A stretch of DNA of 43,644 nt from an uncultured Microbacterium sp. (GTDB lineage Bacteria; Actinomycetota; Actinomycetes; Actinomycetales; Microbacteriaceae). Position numbers and translations under genes: made by a program. The stretch spans positions 1 to 43,644 of the forward strand of contig CAJYJO010000055.1 of the NCBI GenBank assembly GCA_913774845.1, given 5' to 3'. Shown piece after piece: positions 1-10,770 of the stretch (the stretch's first letter is position 1; each line of letters opens with the position of its first letter). The notes under the pieces are model-generated. The model ran no database searches. It was not told where the DNA came from and worked only from the letters and a program-made list of their open reading frames with translations.

Positions 1-1927
1 GCACGGTGGTCTCGCGGGCGGAGTGCGGGTCGACGTTCGCGACGACGATCACGGTGTCGTCGCGGCCGGAGCGGACGAAGCGGCCCGGGAGGTGCTTCGA
101 GTAGACGACGATCGCCGGGTCCTCGGCGTGGTGCACGTGCAGGTTCCGGAGCTGGCGCAGTGCCGGGTGAGCGGCACGGAACCGGTTGAGCATCGTCACG
201 TACGGGGCGAGGCTGGCGCCCTCGGCCTCGGCCAGCGCGAAGTCGCGCGGCTTGTACTCGTACTTCTCGTTGTCGATGTTCTCCTCGGAACCGGGCCGGG
301 CGACGTTCTCGAACAGCTCGTATCCGGCGTACACGCCGTAGGTCGGGGCGGCGGTGGCAGCGAGAGCGGCGCGGACCTTGTATCCCGGGCGCCCGCCGAA
401 CTGCAGGTACTCCGTGAGGATGTCGGGGGTGTTGACGAACAGGTTCGGCCGGAGGAAGTCATCGGTCTCGTGGGCGAGCCCCGAGAGGAACTCCTCGAGC
501 TCCTCCTTGGTGTTGCGCCACGTGAAGTACGTGTAGCTCTGCTGGAAGCCGGCCATCGCCAGGCCCTGCAGGGGAGCGGGCCGCGTGAACGCCTCCGCGA
601 GGAAGACGGCATCGGGTTCTTCAGCGCTGACGGTCGCGATGAGCCACTCCCAGAATTGCAGCGGCTTGGTGTGCGGGTTGTCGACGCGGAAGATCTTCAC
701 GCCCTGCGCGATCCAGTGCCGCACGACGCGCAGCACCTCCGCGCGAATGCCCTCGGGGTCGTTGTCGAAGTTGACCGGGTAGATGTCCTGGTACTTCTTC
801 GGCGGGTTCTCCGCGAAGGCGATGGACCCGTCCGGGAGCGTCGTGAACCATTCGGGGTGCTCGGTGACCCACGGATGATCGGGGCTCGCCTGCAGCGCGA
901 GGTCGAGGGCCACCTCGATGCCGTTGTCGCGGGCCGCGGCCACGAACGCGCGGAAGTCCTCGAGCGTGCCGAGGTCGGGGTGCACGGTGTCGTGTCCGCC
1001 GGCAGCGCCGCCGATGGCCCACGGCGAGCCGGGGTCGCCGGGCTGCGTGACGAGGGTGTTGTTCGGGCCCTTGCGGTTCGTCTCGCCGATCGGGTGGATC
1101 GGGGGGAGGTAGAGCACGTCGAAGCCCATGCCGGCGACGCCGGGGAGCCGTTCCGCGGCGGTACGGAACGTGCCACTGATGACGGAGCCGTCGTCGGCAC
1201 AACGCGCGCCCTCGGAGCGGGGGAAGAACTCGTACCACGCGCCCACGCCGGCGCGTTCGCGCTCGACGAGCAGCTCGGCATCCCGTCCGACCGACACCAG
1301 GCCCATCATCGGTCGATCCGCGAACAGTGCGGCGATCTGGGGGTCCCGCACGATCGCGAGGGCGACATCGTCGTGGACGTCGGGGTCGCGCAGCGACCGG
1401 GCGGCCTCGTACAGCGTGTCTTTGTCTGTGCCGGGGCGCTTCTTCTCGCCGCGGGCCCGGTCGAAGAGCTGCGCGCCCATCTCGCGCATCAGCGCCGTGT
1501 CGACACCGGCGGCGATCTTCAGCTCGGCCGCGTGCTCCCAGGTCGCGAAGTCGTCCGCGAAGGATTCGAAACGGAACCGCCACACACCCTGCTCGAGCGG
1601 CGCGATGAGGACGGACCACCGGTCGAACCCGTCGTGGAGGGGGCTGAGACGATGCAGCGACTCGTCGCCGGAGGGCGAGAAGAGCCGCACGTTCACGCCG
1701 ATGCGATCGTGACCCTCGCGGAACGCCGTGACCGTGAACGGGACCGCCTCGCCGACGTAGGCGGACGGCCGGAAGCGTCCGCCCGGGACGCTCGGGTGCG
1801 GCAGCGCCATCGGGATGCGCGGAGTGACCACGCTGCGCGATGTCGGCGTCGGCTTCACCGGACGCACGGGGATCGAGGCGGCGCTGCGCCAGGGCAGCTC
1901 GGGCGAGGAGGTCGTCGTGGTGGCCAC
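1..1927 (-). CDS. glgE: GlgE, alpha-1,4-glucan:maltose-1-phosphate maltosyltransferase (3' end cut off by window)
   Basis: GlgE transfers maltosyl units from maltose-1-phosphate to the growing non-reducing end of alpha-1,4-glucan in the cytosol (GlgE/trehalose route to glycogen). About 642 residues are visible of a family usually 650-700 long, so only the extreme C-terminus is missing. GH13 landmarks read from the minus strand: VLYLPPIHPIGETNRKG, then FRVDNPHTKP with the nucleophile Asp, FLAEAFTRP with the acid/base Glu, and NTPDILTEYLQFGG with the third carboxylate. The GTG start was chosen because TAGGTT (1934-1939) lies six bases upstream, a leaderless arrangement; an internal ATG at 1810 is the alternative. 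It lies just downstream of glgX on the same strand, matching a joint role in glycogen metabolism. Confident in function, less so in the start. Confidence 0.93.
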   Translation of the reverse strand, partial: MATTTTSSPELPWRSAASIPVRPVKPTPTSRSVVTPRIPMALPHPSVPGGRFRPSAYVGEAVPFTVTAFREGHDRIGVNVRLFSPSGDESLHRLSPLHDGFDRWSVLIAPLEQGVWRFRFESFADDFATWEHAAELKIAAGVDTALMREMGAQLFDRARGEKKRPGTDKDTLYEAARSLRDPDVHDDVALAIVRDPQIAALFADRPMMGLVSVGRDAELLVERERAGVGAWYEFFPRSEGARCADDGSVISGTFRTAAERLPGVAGMGFDVLYLPPIHPIGETNRKGPNNTLVTQPGDPGSPWAIGGAAGGHDTVHPDLGTLEDFRAFVAAARDNGIEVALDLALQASPDHPWVTEHPEWFTTLPDGSIAFAENPPKKYQDIYPVNFDNDPEGIRAEVLRVVRHWIAQGVKIFRVDNPHTKPLQFWEWLIATVSAEEPDAVFLAEAFTRPAPLQGLAMAGFQQSYTYFTWRNTKEELEEFLSGLAHETDDFLRPNLFVNTPDILTEYLQFGGRPGYKVRAALAATAAPTYGVYAGYELFENVARPGSEENIDNEKYEYKPRDFALAEAEGASLAPYVTMLNRFRAAHPALRQLRNLHVHHAEDPAIVVYSKHLPGRFVRSGRDDTVIVVANVDPHSARETTV

Positions 1928-1933
1928 GATCCG

Positions 1934-1939
1934 AACCTA
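1934..1939 (-). promoter_or_regulatory. -10 hexamer of glgE, leaderless
   Basis: TAGGTT, then six bases (CGGATC), then GTG. The spacing puts the transcription start at or next to the start codon. Confidence 0.6.
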
Positions 1940-1994
1940 CCGTGGGCCGGCGCTCGCGCCCGGGCTTTCTCGCGGCCTTGACAGCGCGGGCCGA

Positions 1995-4076
1995 TCAGTC
2001 GACGCGGAACAACCGCATCGACGTCCCGGCCAGGGGGACCACGTCGCCGGGGGCGAACGTCTCGTCGTCGTCGACGGGCGCCTCGTCGGCGCTCGACCAC
2101 AGCGATACGAACGACGCTCCGGTCAATGCGGGCAGCGTGATCTCGGTGGGCTCCTCGATCCCGTGGATGACGAGCAGCACCCGATTGGGCTCCTCGTCTT
2201 CGGGGGTGGAGGTGGCGAGGTACTGCAGCGTGCGGTGCGCGGGGTCGTTCCACCGGTCGCTCGACATCGTCTCGCCGTGCTCGTCGAACCAGTCCATGAC
2301 CGAGGCCGAGGGGATGGTCTCACCCGCGCGGGCGAAGCGCCTCGGACGCAGCGCCGGGTTGTCGCGCCGCGCCCGCAGCAGGCGCTGGGTGTGCGCGAGC
2401 AGATCGCGCTGCCACGGCGCCAGATCCCACGACACCCAGGTGAGCGCCGAGTCGTGGCAGTAGGCGTTGTTGTTGCCCCGCTGCGTGCGCCCCATCTCGT
2501 CGCCGGCCGTGATCATCGGCACTCCGGCCGACAGCAGGAGCGTCCCCATCAGGTTGCGCATGGCCTTGCGACGAGTGGCCAACACGCGCTCGTCGTCGGT
2601 GCGTCCCTCGGCGCCGTGGTTGAAGGAGCGGTTGGTGTCGGCCCCGTCGCGGTTCTGTTCGCCGTTGCCGAGATTGTGCTTGACGTCGTAGGAGACGAGG
2701 TCGCGCAGGGTGAAGCCGTCGTGCGCCGTGACGAAGTTGACGCTCGCCAGCGGTCCGCGGTCCTCGCTGAACGTGTTCGACGAACCGGCGAGGCGCGTCG
2801 CGAAGCCGCCGATCCCCACGGGGGCGGTGTCGGCGCGCCGCGCGTAGTCGACGTCGCTCAACCAGAAGTTGCGTACCCGATCGCGGTAACGATCGTTCCA
2901 CTCGAGCCACGGAGAGCCGAAGTTGCCGGTCTGCCAGCCGCCCATGCCGACGTCCCACGGTTCGGCGATGAGCTTGCTGCCCGCCAGCGCCGGGTCTTGA
3001 CGGATGGCGCTCAGCAGCGGGTGGTCGGGGGTGAAGGAATGACGCTCGTCGCGGCCGAGCGTCACCGCGAGGTCGAAACGGAAGCCGTCGACCTGCACCT
3101 CGTCGCTCCAGTACCGCAGCGAATCCAGGATCAGGCGCGCCGCGGCATCCGTCGACGTGTCGACCGCGTTCCCGCACCCGGTCTCGTCGATGTAGACGCC
3201 CTCGGCGGTCTGCCGGTAGTAACCGGTGTTGTCGATACCGCGGAAGCTGGTGCGCGGATCGCCGATGCCGCCCTCGGCGGTGTGGTTGTAGACGACGTCG
3301 AGCAGCACCTCGAGTCCCGCCTCGTGCAGGAGCTTGACCATGCCCTTGAACTCGCGCAGCACCGCCTCCGGTCCCTCCGCGCGGCTCGCAGCGGTGGCGT
3401 AGGGAGCGTGCGGCGTGAAGAAGTTGAGGGAGTTGTAGCCCCAGTAGTTCGTGAGCCCGAGCTGCAGCAGCCGCGGTTCGGTGGCGAAGGCGTGCACGGG
3501 GAGGAGCTCGACGCTGGTGACCCCGAGCGAGAGCAGGTGCTCGATCATGGCCGGGTGGGCGAGCCCGGCGTAGGTGCCGTGGAGCGCCGGCGGGATGAGG
3601 GGATGCCGCTTCGTCAGGCCCTTGACGTGCGCCTCGTAGATCACGGTGCGGTCCAGCGGCACGCGCGGCTTGGCCGACGAGCCCCAGTCGAAGGACCCGT
3701 CGACCACGACCGACCGCCAATCGCCCGTGCCGCCGCCCGAGACGAGTCCGCGGGAGTACGGCTCGACGAGCAGCGACTCCGGGTTGAAGAGATGCCCGGG
3801 GCCCTGCGGTCCGCCGACGCGGATCGCATACCGCGCGCCCGCCCGGAGCAGGGGCGTCGTCGCCTCGAAGACACCGCCGCCCACGGGGGCCATGTCGATC
3901 GTCTCGGTGGCCCAGTCGAGGTCGACGTCGTCGAAGAGGAGGAGCTGGACGGAGTCGGCGGTGCCCGACCACACGCGCAGCGTTCCACCGTCGGGACCCA
4001 GGCGCACGCCGAGGTCGTCGAGGGCGGGGTTCAGCAGTGCGGGGCGGGCGGGGAGGACCGTCTCGGGTAAGACCAT
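1995..4076 (-). CDS. glgX: GlgX-type glycogen debranching enzyme
   Basis: A 693-residue GH13 isoamylase-type enzyme that hydrolyses alpha-1,6 branch points in phosphorylase-limited glycogen in the cytosol. An N-terminal CBM48-like region (about residues 10-140) precedes the catalytic barrel. Catalytic blocks are visible: DVVYNHTAEGG, DGFRFDLAVTLGRD with the nucleophile Asp, LIAEPWDVG with the acid Glu, and NFVTAHDGFTLRDL with the third carboxylate. The family signature NRDGADTNRSFNHGAEG follows. Reading continues open upstream of 4076, but the ATG at 4076 is preceded by TACCCT eight bases away and starts a typical GlgX N-terminus. It lies 67 bp upstream of glgE on the same strand. The promoter overlaps that of the divergent cysteine desulfurase. 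Confidence 0.94.
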   Translation of the reverse strand: MVLPETVLPARPALLNPALDDLGVRLGPDGGTLRVWSGTADSVQLLLFDDVDLDWATETIDMAPVGGGVFEATTPLLRAGARYAIRVGGPQGPGHLFNPESLLVEPYSRGLVSGGGTGDWRSVVVDGSFDWGSSAKPRVPLDRTVIYEAHVKGLTKRHPLIPPALHGTYAGLAHPAMIEHLLSLGVTSVELLPVHAFATEPRLLQLGLTNYWGYNSLNFFTPHAPYATAASRAEGPEAVLREFKGMVKLLHEAGLEVLLDVVYNHTAEGGIGDPRTSFRGIDNTGYYRQTAEGVYIDETGCGNAVDTSTDAAARLILDSLRYWSDEVQVDGFRFDLAVTLGRDERHSFTPDHPLLSAIRQDPALAGSKLIAEPWDVGMGGWQTGNFGSPWLEWNDRYRDRVRNFWLSDVDYARRADTAPVGIGGFATRLAGSSNTFSEDRGPLASVNFVTAHDGFTLRDLVSYDVKHNLGNGEQNRDGADTNRSFNHGAEGRTDDERVLATRRKAMRNLMGTLLLSAGVPMITAGDEMGRTQRGNNNAYCHDSALTWVSWDLAPWQRDLLAHTQRLLRARRDNPALRPRRFARAGETIPSASVMDWFDEHGETMSSDRWNDPAHRTLQYLATSTPEDEEPNRVLLVIHGIEEPTEITLPALTGASFVSLWSSADEAPVDDDETFAPGDVVPLAGTSMRLFRVD

Positions 4077-4083
4077 GCGCCCT

Positions 4084-4090
4084 AGGGTAG
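4084..4090. promoter_or_regulatory. Overlapping divergent -10 hexamers, glgX and cysteine desulfurase
   Basis: The seven bases TAGGGTA read TAGGGT on plus (4084-4089, toward the desulfurase) and TACCCT on minus (4085-4090, toward glgX, eight bases before its ATG). Both polymerases could not be bound at once, so the two genes may compete. Confidence 0.45.
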
Positions 4091-4121
4091 TGAAGGCGGC
4101 TGACACCACGAGGAGGACCGG

Positions 4122-5306
4122 ATGCGGGTGTACCTCGATCACGCGGCGACCACTCCGCTGCGTCCCGAGGCGCGCGACGCCTGGATCGCGGCGCACGAGG
4201 TCATCGGCAACCCGTCGTCGATCCACGGCGCCGGTCAGGACGCCCGGCGACTTCTCGAGGACGCCCGCGAGAACCTCGCCGAGATCCTGGGATGCCAGCC
4301 CATCGAGATCGTGTTCACCTCCGGCGGCACCGAGGCGGCGAACCTCGCCCTGAAGGGTGCGTGGTGGTCGCGCCTCGACGGCGCGGACGCCGTCGTCCTG
4401 CCCGACGGCGAGCATCACGCCACGCTCGACGTCGTCGGGTGGCTCGCCGCCGCCGAGGGAGCGGCGGTCCGCGCCGTGCCGCTCGACGGGCTGGGACGGA
4501 TCGACCCGGAGCTCTTCGCCGCGGCGCTGCGCGGGGCGGCGGTCGCGACGGCTCTCGTCGCCAGCAACGAGGTGGGGACGATCCAGGATGCCGCGTCCCT
4601 GGCGCGCGCGGCATCCGAGGCCGGCGTGCCGATGCATCTCGACGCGGTGTCCGCGCTGGGCCAGATCCCCGTCGACTTCGGCGGGTGGCGCGGGCCGGAC
4701 ACCTCGGCGGCGGGGCTCGTGGCGATGTCGGTCTCGGCGCACAAGGTCGGCGGACCCGTGGGGGTGGGTGCGGCGGTCGTCTCCCGGCACGCGCGGCTCA
4801 CCCCGCTCCTGCACGGCGGCGGTCAGCAGCGGGGGCTGCGCGCCGGCACGCAGGATGTCGCGGGAGCGGTCGCCTTCGCGGCAGCGGCACGCGCTGCCGA
4901 GGCGGAACGCGAGAACGAGAGCGTCCGCCTCACGGGTCTGCGCGATCGCCTCGTCGCGGGCATCGTCGCCGGTGTCCCCTCGGCCCGGCTCCTGGGGGAT
5001 CCCTCCCACCGTCTCCCGGGCAACGCGCACGTCCTGTTCCCGGAGGCCGCCGGCGAGACGCTGCTGTTCCTGCTCGACATGGAGCAGATCGCGGTGTCGA
5101 CGGGCTCCGCCTGCCAGGCCGGGGTCGCGGAGCCGTCGCACGTCGTCCTCGCCCTCGGTCTCGACGACCGGGCCGCGCGGTCGGTGCTGCGTTTCACCCT
5201 CGGATACACCTCCACACAGGCGGACGTCGATGCTCTCGTCACCCGTATCCCGGAGGCGTACCGGCGGGCCGTGGCATCCGGCGCCCGTTCAGACCGCTCT
5301 TCGTAG
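4122..5306 (+). CDS. Cysteine desulfurase (IscS/NifS family)
   Basis: A PLP enzyme of 394 residues that takes sulfur from cysteine, forms an enzyme persulfide and passes it to acceptors. The N-terminal YLDHAATTPLRPEA, the IVFTSGGTEAANLA phosphate-binding loop, DGEHHATLDV, the PLP lysine in SAHKVGGPVG (about K208) and the persulfide cysteine in STGSACQAG (about C331) are all present. The ATG follows a strong AGGAGG ribosome site. The next gene, nine bases downstream, is the tRNA thiouridylase mnmA, so this copy probably supplies sulfur for 2-thiouridine; it may also serve other sulfur pathways. The TAG stop is also the first three bases of the mnmA -10 hexamer. Confidence 0.94.
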   Translation: MRVYLDHAATTPLRPEARDAWIAAHEVIGNPSSIHGAGQDARRLLEDARENLAEILGCQPIEIVFTSGGTEAANLALKGAWWSRLDGADAVVLPDGEHHATLDVVGWLAAAEGAAVRAVPLDGLGRIDPELFAAALRGAAVATALVASNEVGTIQDAASLARAASEAGVPMHLDAVSALGQIPVDFGGWRGPDTSAAGLVAMSVSAHKVGGPVGVGAAVVSRHARLTPLLHGGGQQRGLRAGTQDVAGAVAFAAAARAAEAERENESVRLTGLRDRLVAGIVAGVPSARLLGDPSHRLPGNAHVLFPEAAGETLLFLLDMEQIAVSTGSACQAGVAEPSHVVLALGLDDRAARSVLRFTLGYTSTQADVDALVTRIPEAYRRAVASGARSDRSS

Positions 5307-5309
5307 ACT
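5304..5309 (+). promoter_or_regulatory. -10 hexamer of mnmA overlapping the upstream stop codon
   Basis: TAGACT, six bases, then ATG. Its TAG is the stop codon of the desulfurase, so mnmA can be transcribed both by readthrough and as a leaderless mRNA. Confidence 0.6.
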
Positions 5310-5315
5310 GGGACG

Positions 5316-6413
5316 ATGCGAGTTCTGGCGGCGATGAGCGGTGGGGTCGACTCCGCGGTGGCGGCGGCCCGCGCGGTGGAGGCCGGTCACGATGTGGTCG
5401 GCGTGCATCTCGCCCTCTCGCGCGCCGGAGGTACGCTGCGCGCCGGCAGCCGCGGGTGCTGCACGATCGAGGACGCCATGGACGCGCGACGCGCAGCCGA
5501 CAAGCTCGGGATGCCGTTCTACGTCTGGGACTTCTCCGAGCGATTCCGCGACGACGTCATCGACGACTTCGTCTCCGAGTACCGGGCCGGGCGCACGCCG
5601 AACCCCTGCATGCGGTGCAACGAGAAGATCAAGTTCGCGGCTCTCCTCGAGCGGGCGCTCGAGCTGGGCTTCGACGCCGTGTGCACCGGTCACTACGCCA
5701 CTCTCGTCGACACGCCCGAGGGGCGCGAGCTGCACCGGGCGTCCGACAACGCCAAGGACCAGTCCTACGTGTTGGGCGTGCTCACCGCCGAACAGCTCGC
5801 GCACACCTACTTCCCGCTCGGTTCGACGCCCTCCAAGGCGCTCGTGCGTGCCGAGGCAGAGGCGCGCGGGCTGTCGGTCGCGCAGAAGCCCGACAGCCAC
5901 GACATCTGCTTCATCCCCGACGGCGACACCCGCGGCTGGCTCGCCGACAAGGTCGGGGCCGAGCGTGGCGAGATCCTCGACCGCACCGGGGCCGTCGTCG
6001 GAACGCACGAGGGAGCGCACGCCTTCACGGTCGGACAGCGACGCGGCCTCCAGCTGGGCGTGCCCGCGGCCGACGGCAAACCGCGCTTCGTGCTCGAGGT
6101 GCGACCGGTCACCAACTCGGTCGTGGTCGGTCCGAAAGAGGCGCTCGCGTGCTCCGAGATCGCGGGGGAGCGCTTCACCTGGGCGGGTCGTGCCCCGTCG
6201 GCATCCTCGTTCTCCTGCGACGTGCAGATCCGCGCGCACGCCGACCCGGTGCCCGCCGCCGCGGAGCTGGTCGACGGTGTGCTCACGGTCCGCCCGGAGG
6301 AGCCGTTCGACGGCGTCGCTCCCGGCCAGACCGCGGTGCTCTACGACGGTACGCGCGTGATCGGGCAGTTCACGATCGACCGGACGGTGTCCGCGGTCCC
6401 CGTCGAGGCCTGA
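5316..6413 (+). CDS. mnmA: MnmA, tRNA-specific 2-thiouridylase
   Basis: Installs the 2-thio group on wobble uridine 34 of tRNA Lys, Glu and Gln, using ATP and a relayed persulfide. Of 365 residues, the N-terminal domain has the PP-loop SGGVDS (residues 8-13), a GCCTIED segment, the first catalytic cysteine in [14 protein letters not shown], the tRNA-contacting region TGHYA, and the second active cysteine in [12 protein letters not shown]. The C-terminal beta domains include FTVGQRRGL. The start is fixed by a leaderless TAGACT-N6-ATG. It pairs with the cysteine desulfurase immediately upstream, its likely sulfur donor. A block of repeats begins directly after the stop codon. Confidence 0.96.
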   Translation: MRVLAAMSGGVDSAVAAARAVEAGHDVVGVHLALSRAGGTLRAGSRGCCTIEDAMDARRAADKLGMPFYVWDFSERFRDDVIDDFVSEYRAGRTPNPCMRCNEKIKFAALLERALELGFDAVCTGHYATLVDTPEGRELHRASDNAKDQSYVLGVLTAEQLAHTYFPLGSTPSKALVRAEAEARGLSVAQKPDSHDICFIPDGDTRGWLADKVGAERGEILDRTGAVVGTHEGAHAFTVGQRRGLQLGVPAADGKPRFVLEVRPVTNSVVVGPKEALACSEIAGERFTWAGRAPSASSFSCDVQIRAHADPVPAAAELVDGVLTVRPEEPFDGVAPGQTAVLYDGTRVIGQFTIDRTVSAVPVEA

Positions 6414-6414
6414 A

Positions 6415-6954
6415 CCCTCTTCTCGCGCGCGTGTGATCGGGTGCGGGGCGGGAGGGGAGTCGCGCTGCGGAGGACGAAGTCGGGGCGGATTGTCCTCCCG
6501 TGCCGGGAAATCCTCCCTTGGGCACGGGTGTAGCTGAGCGCGGGGCGGGAGGGGAATCGTGCTGCGGAGGACGAAGTCGGGGCGGATTGTCCTCCCGTGC
6601 CGGGATCTCCTCCCTTGGGCGCGAGTGTTTCTGCGCGGGGCGGGCTCGGAGGACGGAGTGGGGGCCTGCGCCACGAACCGCCCTCCTCGCGCGAGTGATG
6701 CTGCGCGGGACGGGAGTGGAATTGCGCTGCGGAGGACGAAGTCGGGGCGGATTGTCCTCCCGTGCCGGGAAATCCTCCCTTGGGCGCGGGTGTAGCTGAG
6801 CGCGGGGCGGCGCTGCGGAGGGCGGGGTCGGGGCCTGCGCCATCGAGTGCCCTTCTCGCTCGAGTGTTGCTGCGCGGGACGGGAGGGGGATCGCGCTGCG
6901 GAGGACGAAGTCGGGGCGGAGTCTCCTCCCGTGCCGGGATCTCCTCCCTCGGGC
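6415..6954. repeat. Block of interspersed repeats, four 60-bp cores
   Basis: No convincing gene is present. Four near-identical 60-bp cores lie at 6464-6523, 6561-6620, 6726-6785 and 6895-6954, each running from GCTGCGGAGGACGAAG to TCCTCCCTTGGGC or a close variant. Each core contains an inverted repeat: GGAGGAC, 16 bases, GTCCTCC (6469-6475 with 6492-6498 in copy 1; six pairs in copy 4). The cores are separated by diverged flanks that also recur, notably 6645-6716 against 6813-6885, sharing GGGGCCTGCGCCA and GCTGCGCGGGACGGGAG. Core spacings are 97, 165 and 169 bases, not a constant multiple of three, so this is not a repeat-containing protein. CCTCC, the anti-Shine-Dalgarno sequence, occurs several times per core. 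Confidence 0.9.
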
Positions 6955-7033
6955 TAGATGCGGCGACCCCGCGCCCTCGGTTGAGATGACGCGACCCCGC
7001 GCCCTCGGGCTAGATTGGGCGGCCCCGCGCCCG
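6950..7033. repeat. Three 28-bp tandem repeats before ligA
   Basis: Three head-to-tail copies at 6950-6977, 6978-7005 and 7006-7033. The unit starts CGGGCTAGATGCGGCGACC and ends CCGCGCCCT. Two copies contain CTAGAT, a possible -10-like element, but no start codon follows at suitable spacing. The first copy joins directly onto the last 60-bp core. Confidence 0.85.
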
Positions 7034-7066
7034 GCAAGGCCCTCCGGCGATGTCGGACCCCGTCCC

Positions 7067-9481
<2,415 letters not shown>

Positions 9482-9565
9482 GCACGGGGGAGGAGGGGTC
9501 TGTGGAGGGATCCCGGGACCGCGGCGGGCGTCCGCCTACGCTGCCGGGAACCGAGAGGAGATCCC

Positions 9566-10054
9566 ATGAACCCCACCGATCCCGAGGTGCTCGCGTTCCT
9601 CGATCAGGATGACCGGCGCCTCACCGAGACCATCCGGGCCCACGCCGTGTCGGTCGAGTACGTCTCGTGCGGGCCGGAGCCCGAACCGTCGTCGTTCGCG
9701 TACACGATCGGCCTGTTCGGCCTGGGCCATCCGGAGCTGTTGATTTACTCGGTCACTCCGGGGACGGCAGCGGCCGTGCTGAACGAGCTCGCCGAGCGGG
9801 TGCGCGAGGGCGGTGATCTGCTCCCCGGGGAGGTCATCGCGTTCGAGGGGTGGGCGCACCGGGTGCGGGTCGAGGAGGTGCCGAACCCGGGCGACATCGT
9901 CTTCGGAGCGAACCGCTTCTATCAACGGCCGCCGGAGGCATCGGTTCCGGTCCTCCAGCTCACCTGGGACGACAAGACCGGGCATTTCCCCGACGACAGC
10001 GGGTACACCGTGCCGCCGCTCGCTCAGCCGCGGCCCGGTACCTGGCGGGCGTGA
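9566..10054 (+). CDS. DUF4262 domain protein
   Basis: A 162-residue soluble protein matching my recollection of the DUF4262 family, whose function is not established. Visible family features are FAYTIGLFGLGHPELLIYS near residues 47-65 and a C-terminal region with VLQLTWDDKTGHFPDD. There is no signal peptide or membrane segment. The ATG has a GAGAGGAG ribosome site at normal spacing, and a candidate -10, TACGCT, lies about 28 bases upstream, so it is leadered, unlike ligA before it. It converges with the lipoprotein gene at 10175. Confidence 0.8.
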   Translation: MNPTDPEVLAFLDQDDRRLTETIRAHAVSVEYVSCGPEPEPSSFAYTIGLFGLGHPELLIYSVTPGTAAAVLNELAERVREGGDLLPGEVIAFEGWAHRVRVEEVPNPGDIVFGANRFYQRPPEASVPVLQLTWDDKTGHFPDDSGYTVPPLAQPRPGTWRA

Positions 10055-10132
10055 GCCCGTGGGCGGGGCTCGGCACCCGATGGCCCTTCGACCGCGACGA
10101 GGCTCATGGGCTCCACACGGCTCCGCCGGAAC

Positions 10133-10168
10133 CGCGATGGGCGGAGGCCGGAGCCCCCGCCCATCGCG
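10133..10168. terminator. Hairpin between convergent genes
   Basis: A 12-base perfect stem, CGCGATGGGCGG (10133-10144) with CCGCCCATCGCG (10157-10168), and a 12-base loop. Its place between convergent genes suggests a bidirectional terminator. No long T tract follows, as is common at this GC content. Confidence 0.7.
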
Positions 10169-10174
10169 ATCGCA

Positions 10175-10666
10175 TCAGCTCTGGCAGGCGGTCCCCGCCT
10201 CGGTGAAGCTCTTCTGCAGTGCCGTCACCTGGTCGCTCAGCCCGCTCATCTTGCTCGGGTCGCTGACGACGCCATCGAGGAAGCTCACGTATTCGCTGAG
10301 CTGAGCACTCGCCTTCTGTGCCGCTGGGGCGATGTCGGCGTTGGTGATCTGCGCGAAGTCGGCCGTCACCTTGTCGGCCAGCGTCTTGAACGTCGCGACC
10401 GCCGCCTGCGGGTCCGACGTGGAGACCTCGCTGCTGGCCTTGGTCACGTCGGTGAACGAGCTGATGATGATCTGGCAGGCGTCGGCCTTCGACTGACCGG
10501 TCGTGGGCGCGGCCGCGGCCGAGGTGGTTGCGGCGGTCGCAGCCGGAGTCGCTGCGGCGCTCTCGTCCGCCGTGTCGGCCGGTGCCGTCGTGCCGCCCGA
10601 GCAGCCCGCGAGGAGCAGCAGGGCGGATGCGGCCAGGACGGCGAACGATGTACGTGTGGTGTGCAT
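10175..10666 (-). CDS. Predicted lipoprotein of unknown function
   Basis: A 163-residue secreted lipoprotein. The signal sequence ends in the lipobox LLLAGC (Cys 22), so the mature protein should be tethered to the outer face of the membrane. A low-complexity Ala/Thr/Ser linker covers about residues 23-58. A helical region follows (KADACQIIISSFTDVTKAS onward) with cysteines near both ends (ADAC and TAC), which could form a disulfide. The ATG has a GGGGGA ribosome site. The frame stays open upstream into the acyl-CoA synthetase region, but the signal peptide fixes the start. I do not recognise a named family. Confidence 0.82.
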   Translation of the reverse strand: MHTTRTSFAVLAASALLLLAGCSGGTTAPADTADESAAATPAATAATTSAAAAPTTGQSKADACQIIISSFTDVTKASSEVSTSDPQAAVATFKTLADKVTADFAQITNADIAPAAQKASAQLSEYVSFLDGVVSDPSKMSGLSDQVTALQKSFTEAGTACQS

Positions 10667-10770
10667 GAGATTCCCCCAATGGTCTCGACCGGAAGGTGTC
10701 CGGCACTGCTTCTCACCGTATCGACGGACGCGGGCCCCGCGTTCCGGTTCGAGCGAACGCCCCGCCGGGG

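Noticed and set aside
23-1981. A 652-residue plus-strand reading frame over the glgE region
   Set aside because: It is antisense to glgE; its translation is Arg/Val/Glu-rich with no motif, and it exists only because high-GC DNA rarely contains stops.
1995-5141. Single 1048-residue minus-strand frame covering glgX and antisense of the desulfurase
   Set aside because: GlgX homology begins at 4076 and a -10 hexamer lies just upstream; the extra part is antisense to the clearly coding desulfurase gene.
6370-6843. Overlapping short reading frames in the repeat block, giving phrases such as PREDFPAREDNPPRLRPPQ
   Set aside because: They follow the repeats in changing frames (core spacings 97, 165 and 169), lack a ribosome site and leaderless promoter, and appear on both strands.
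6415-7033. CRISPR-like array in the repeat block
   Set aside because: Repeat units are 60 and 28 bp with no regular spacers, no leader and no cas genes.
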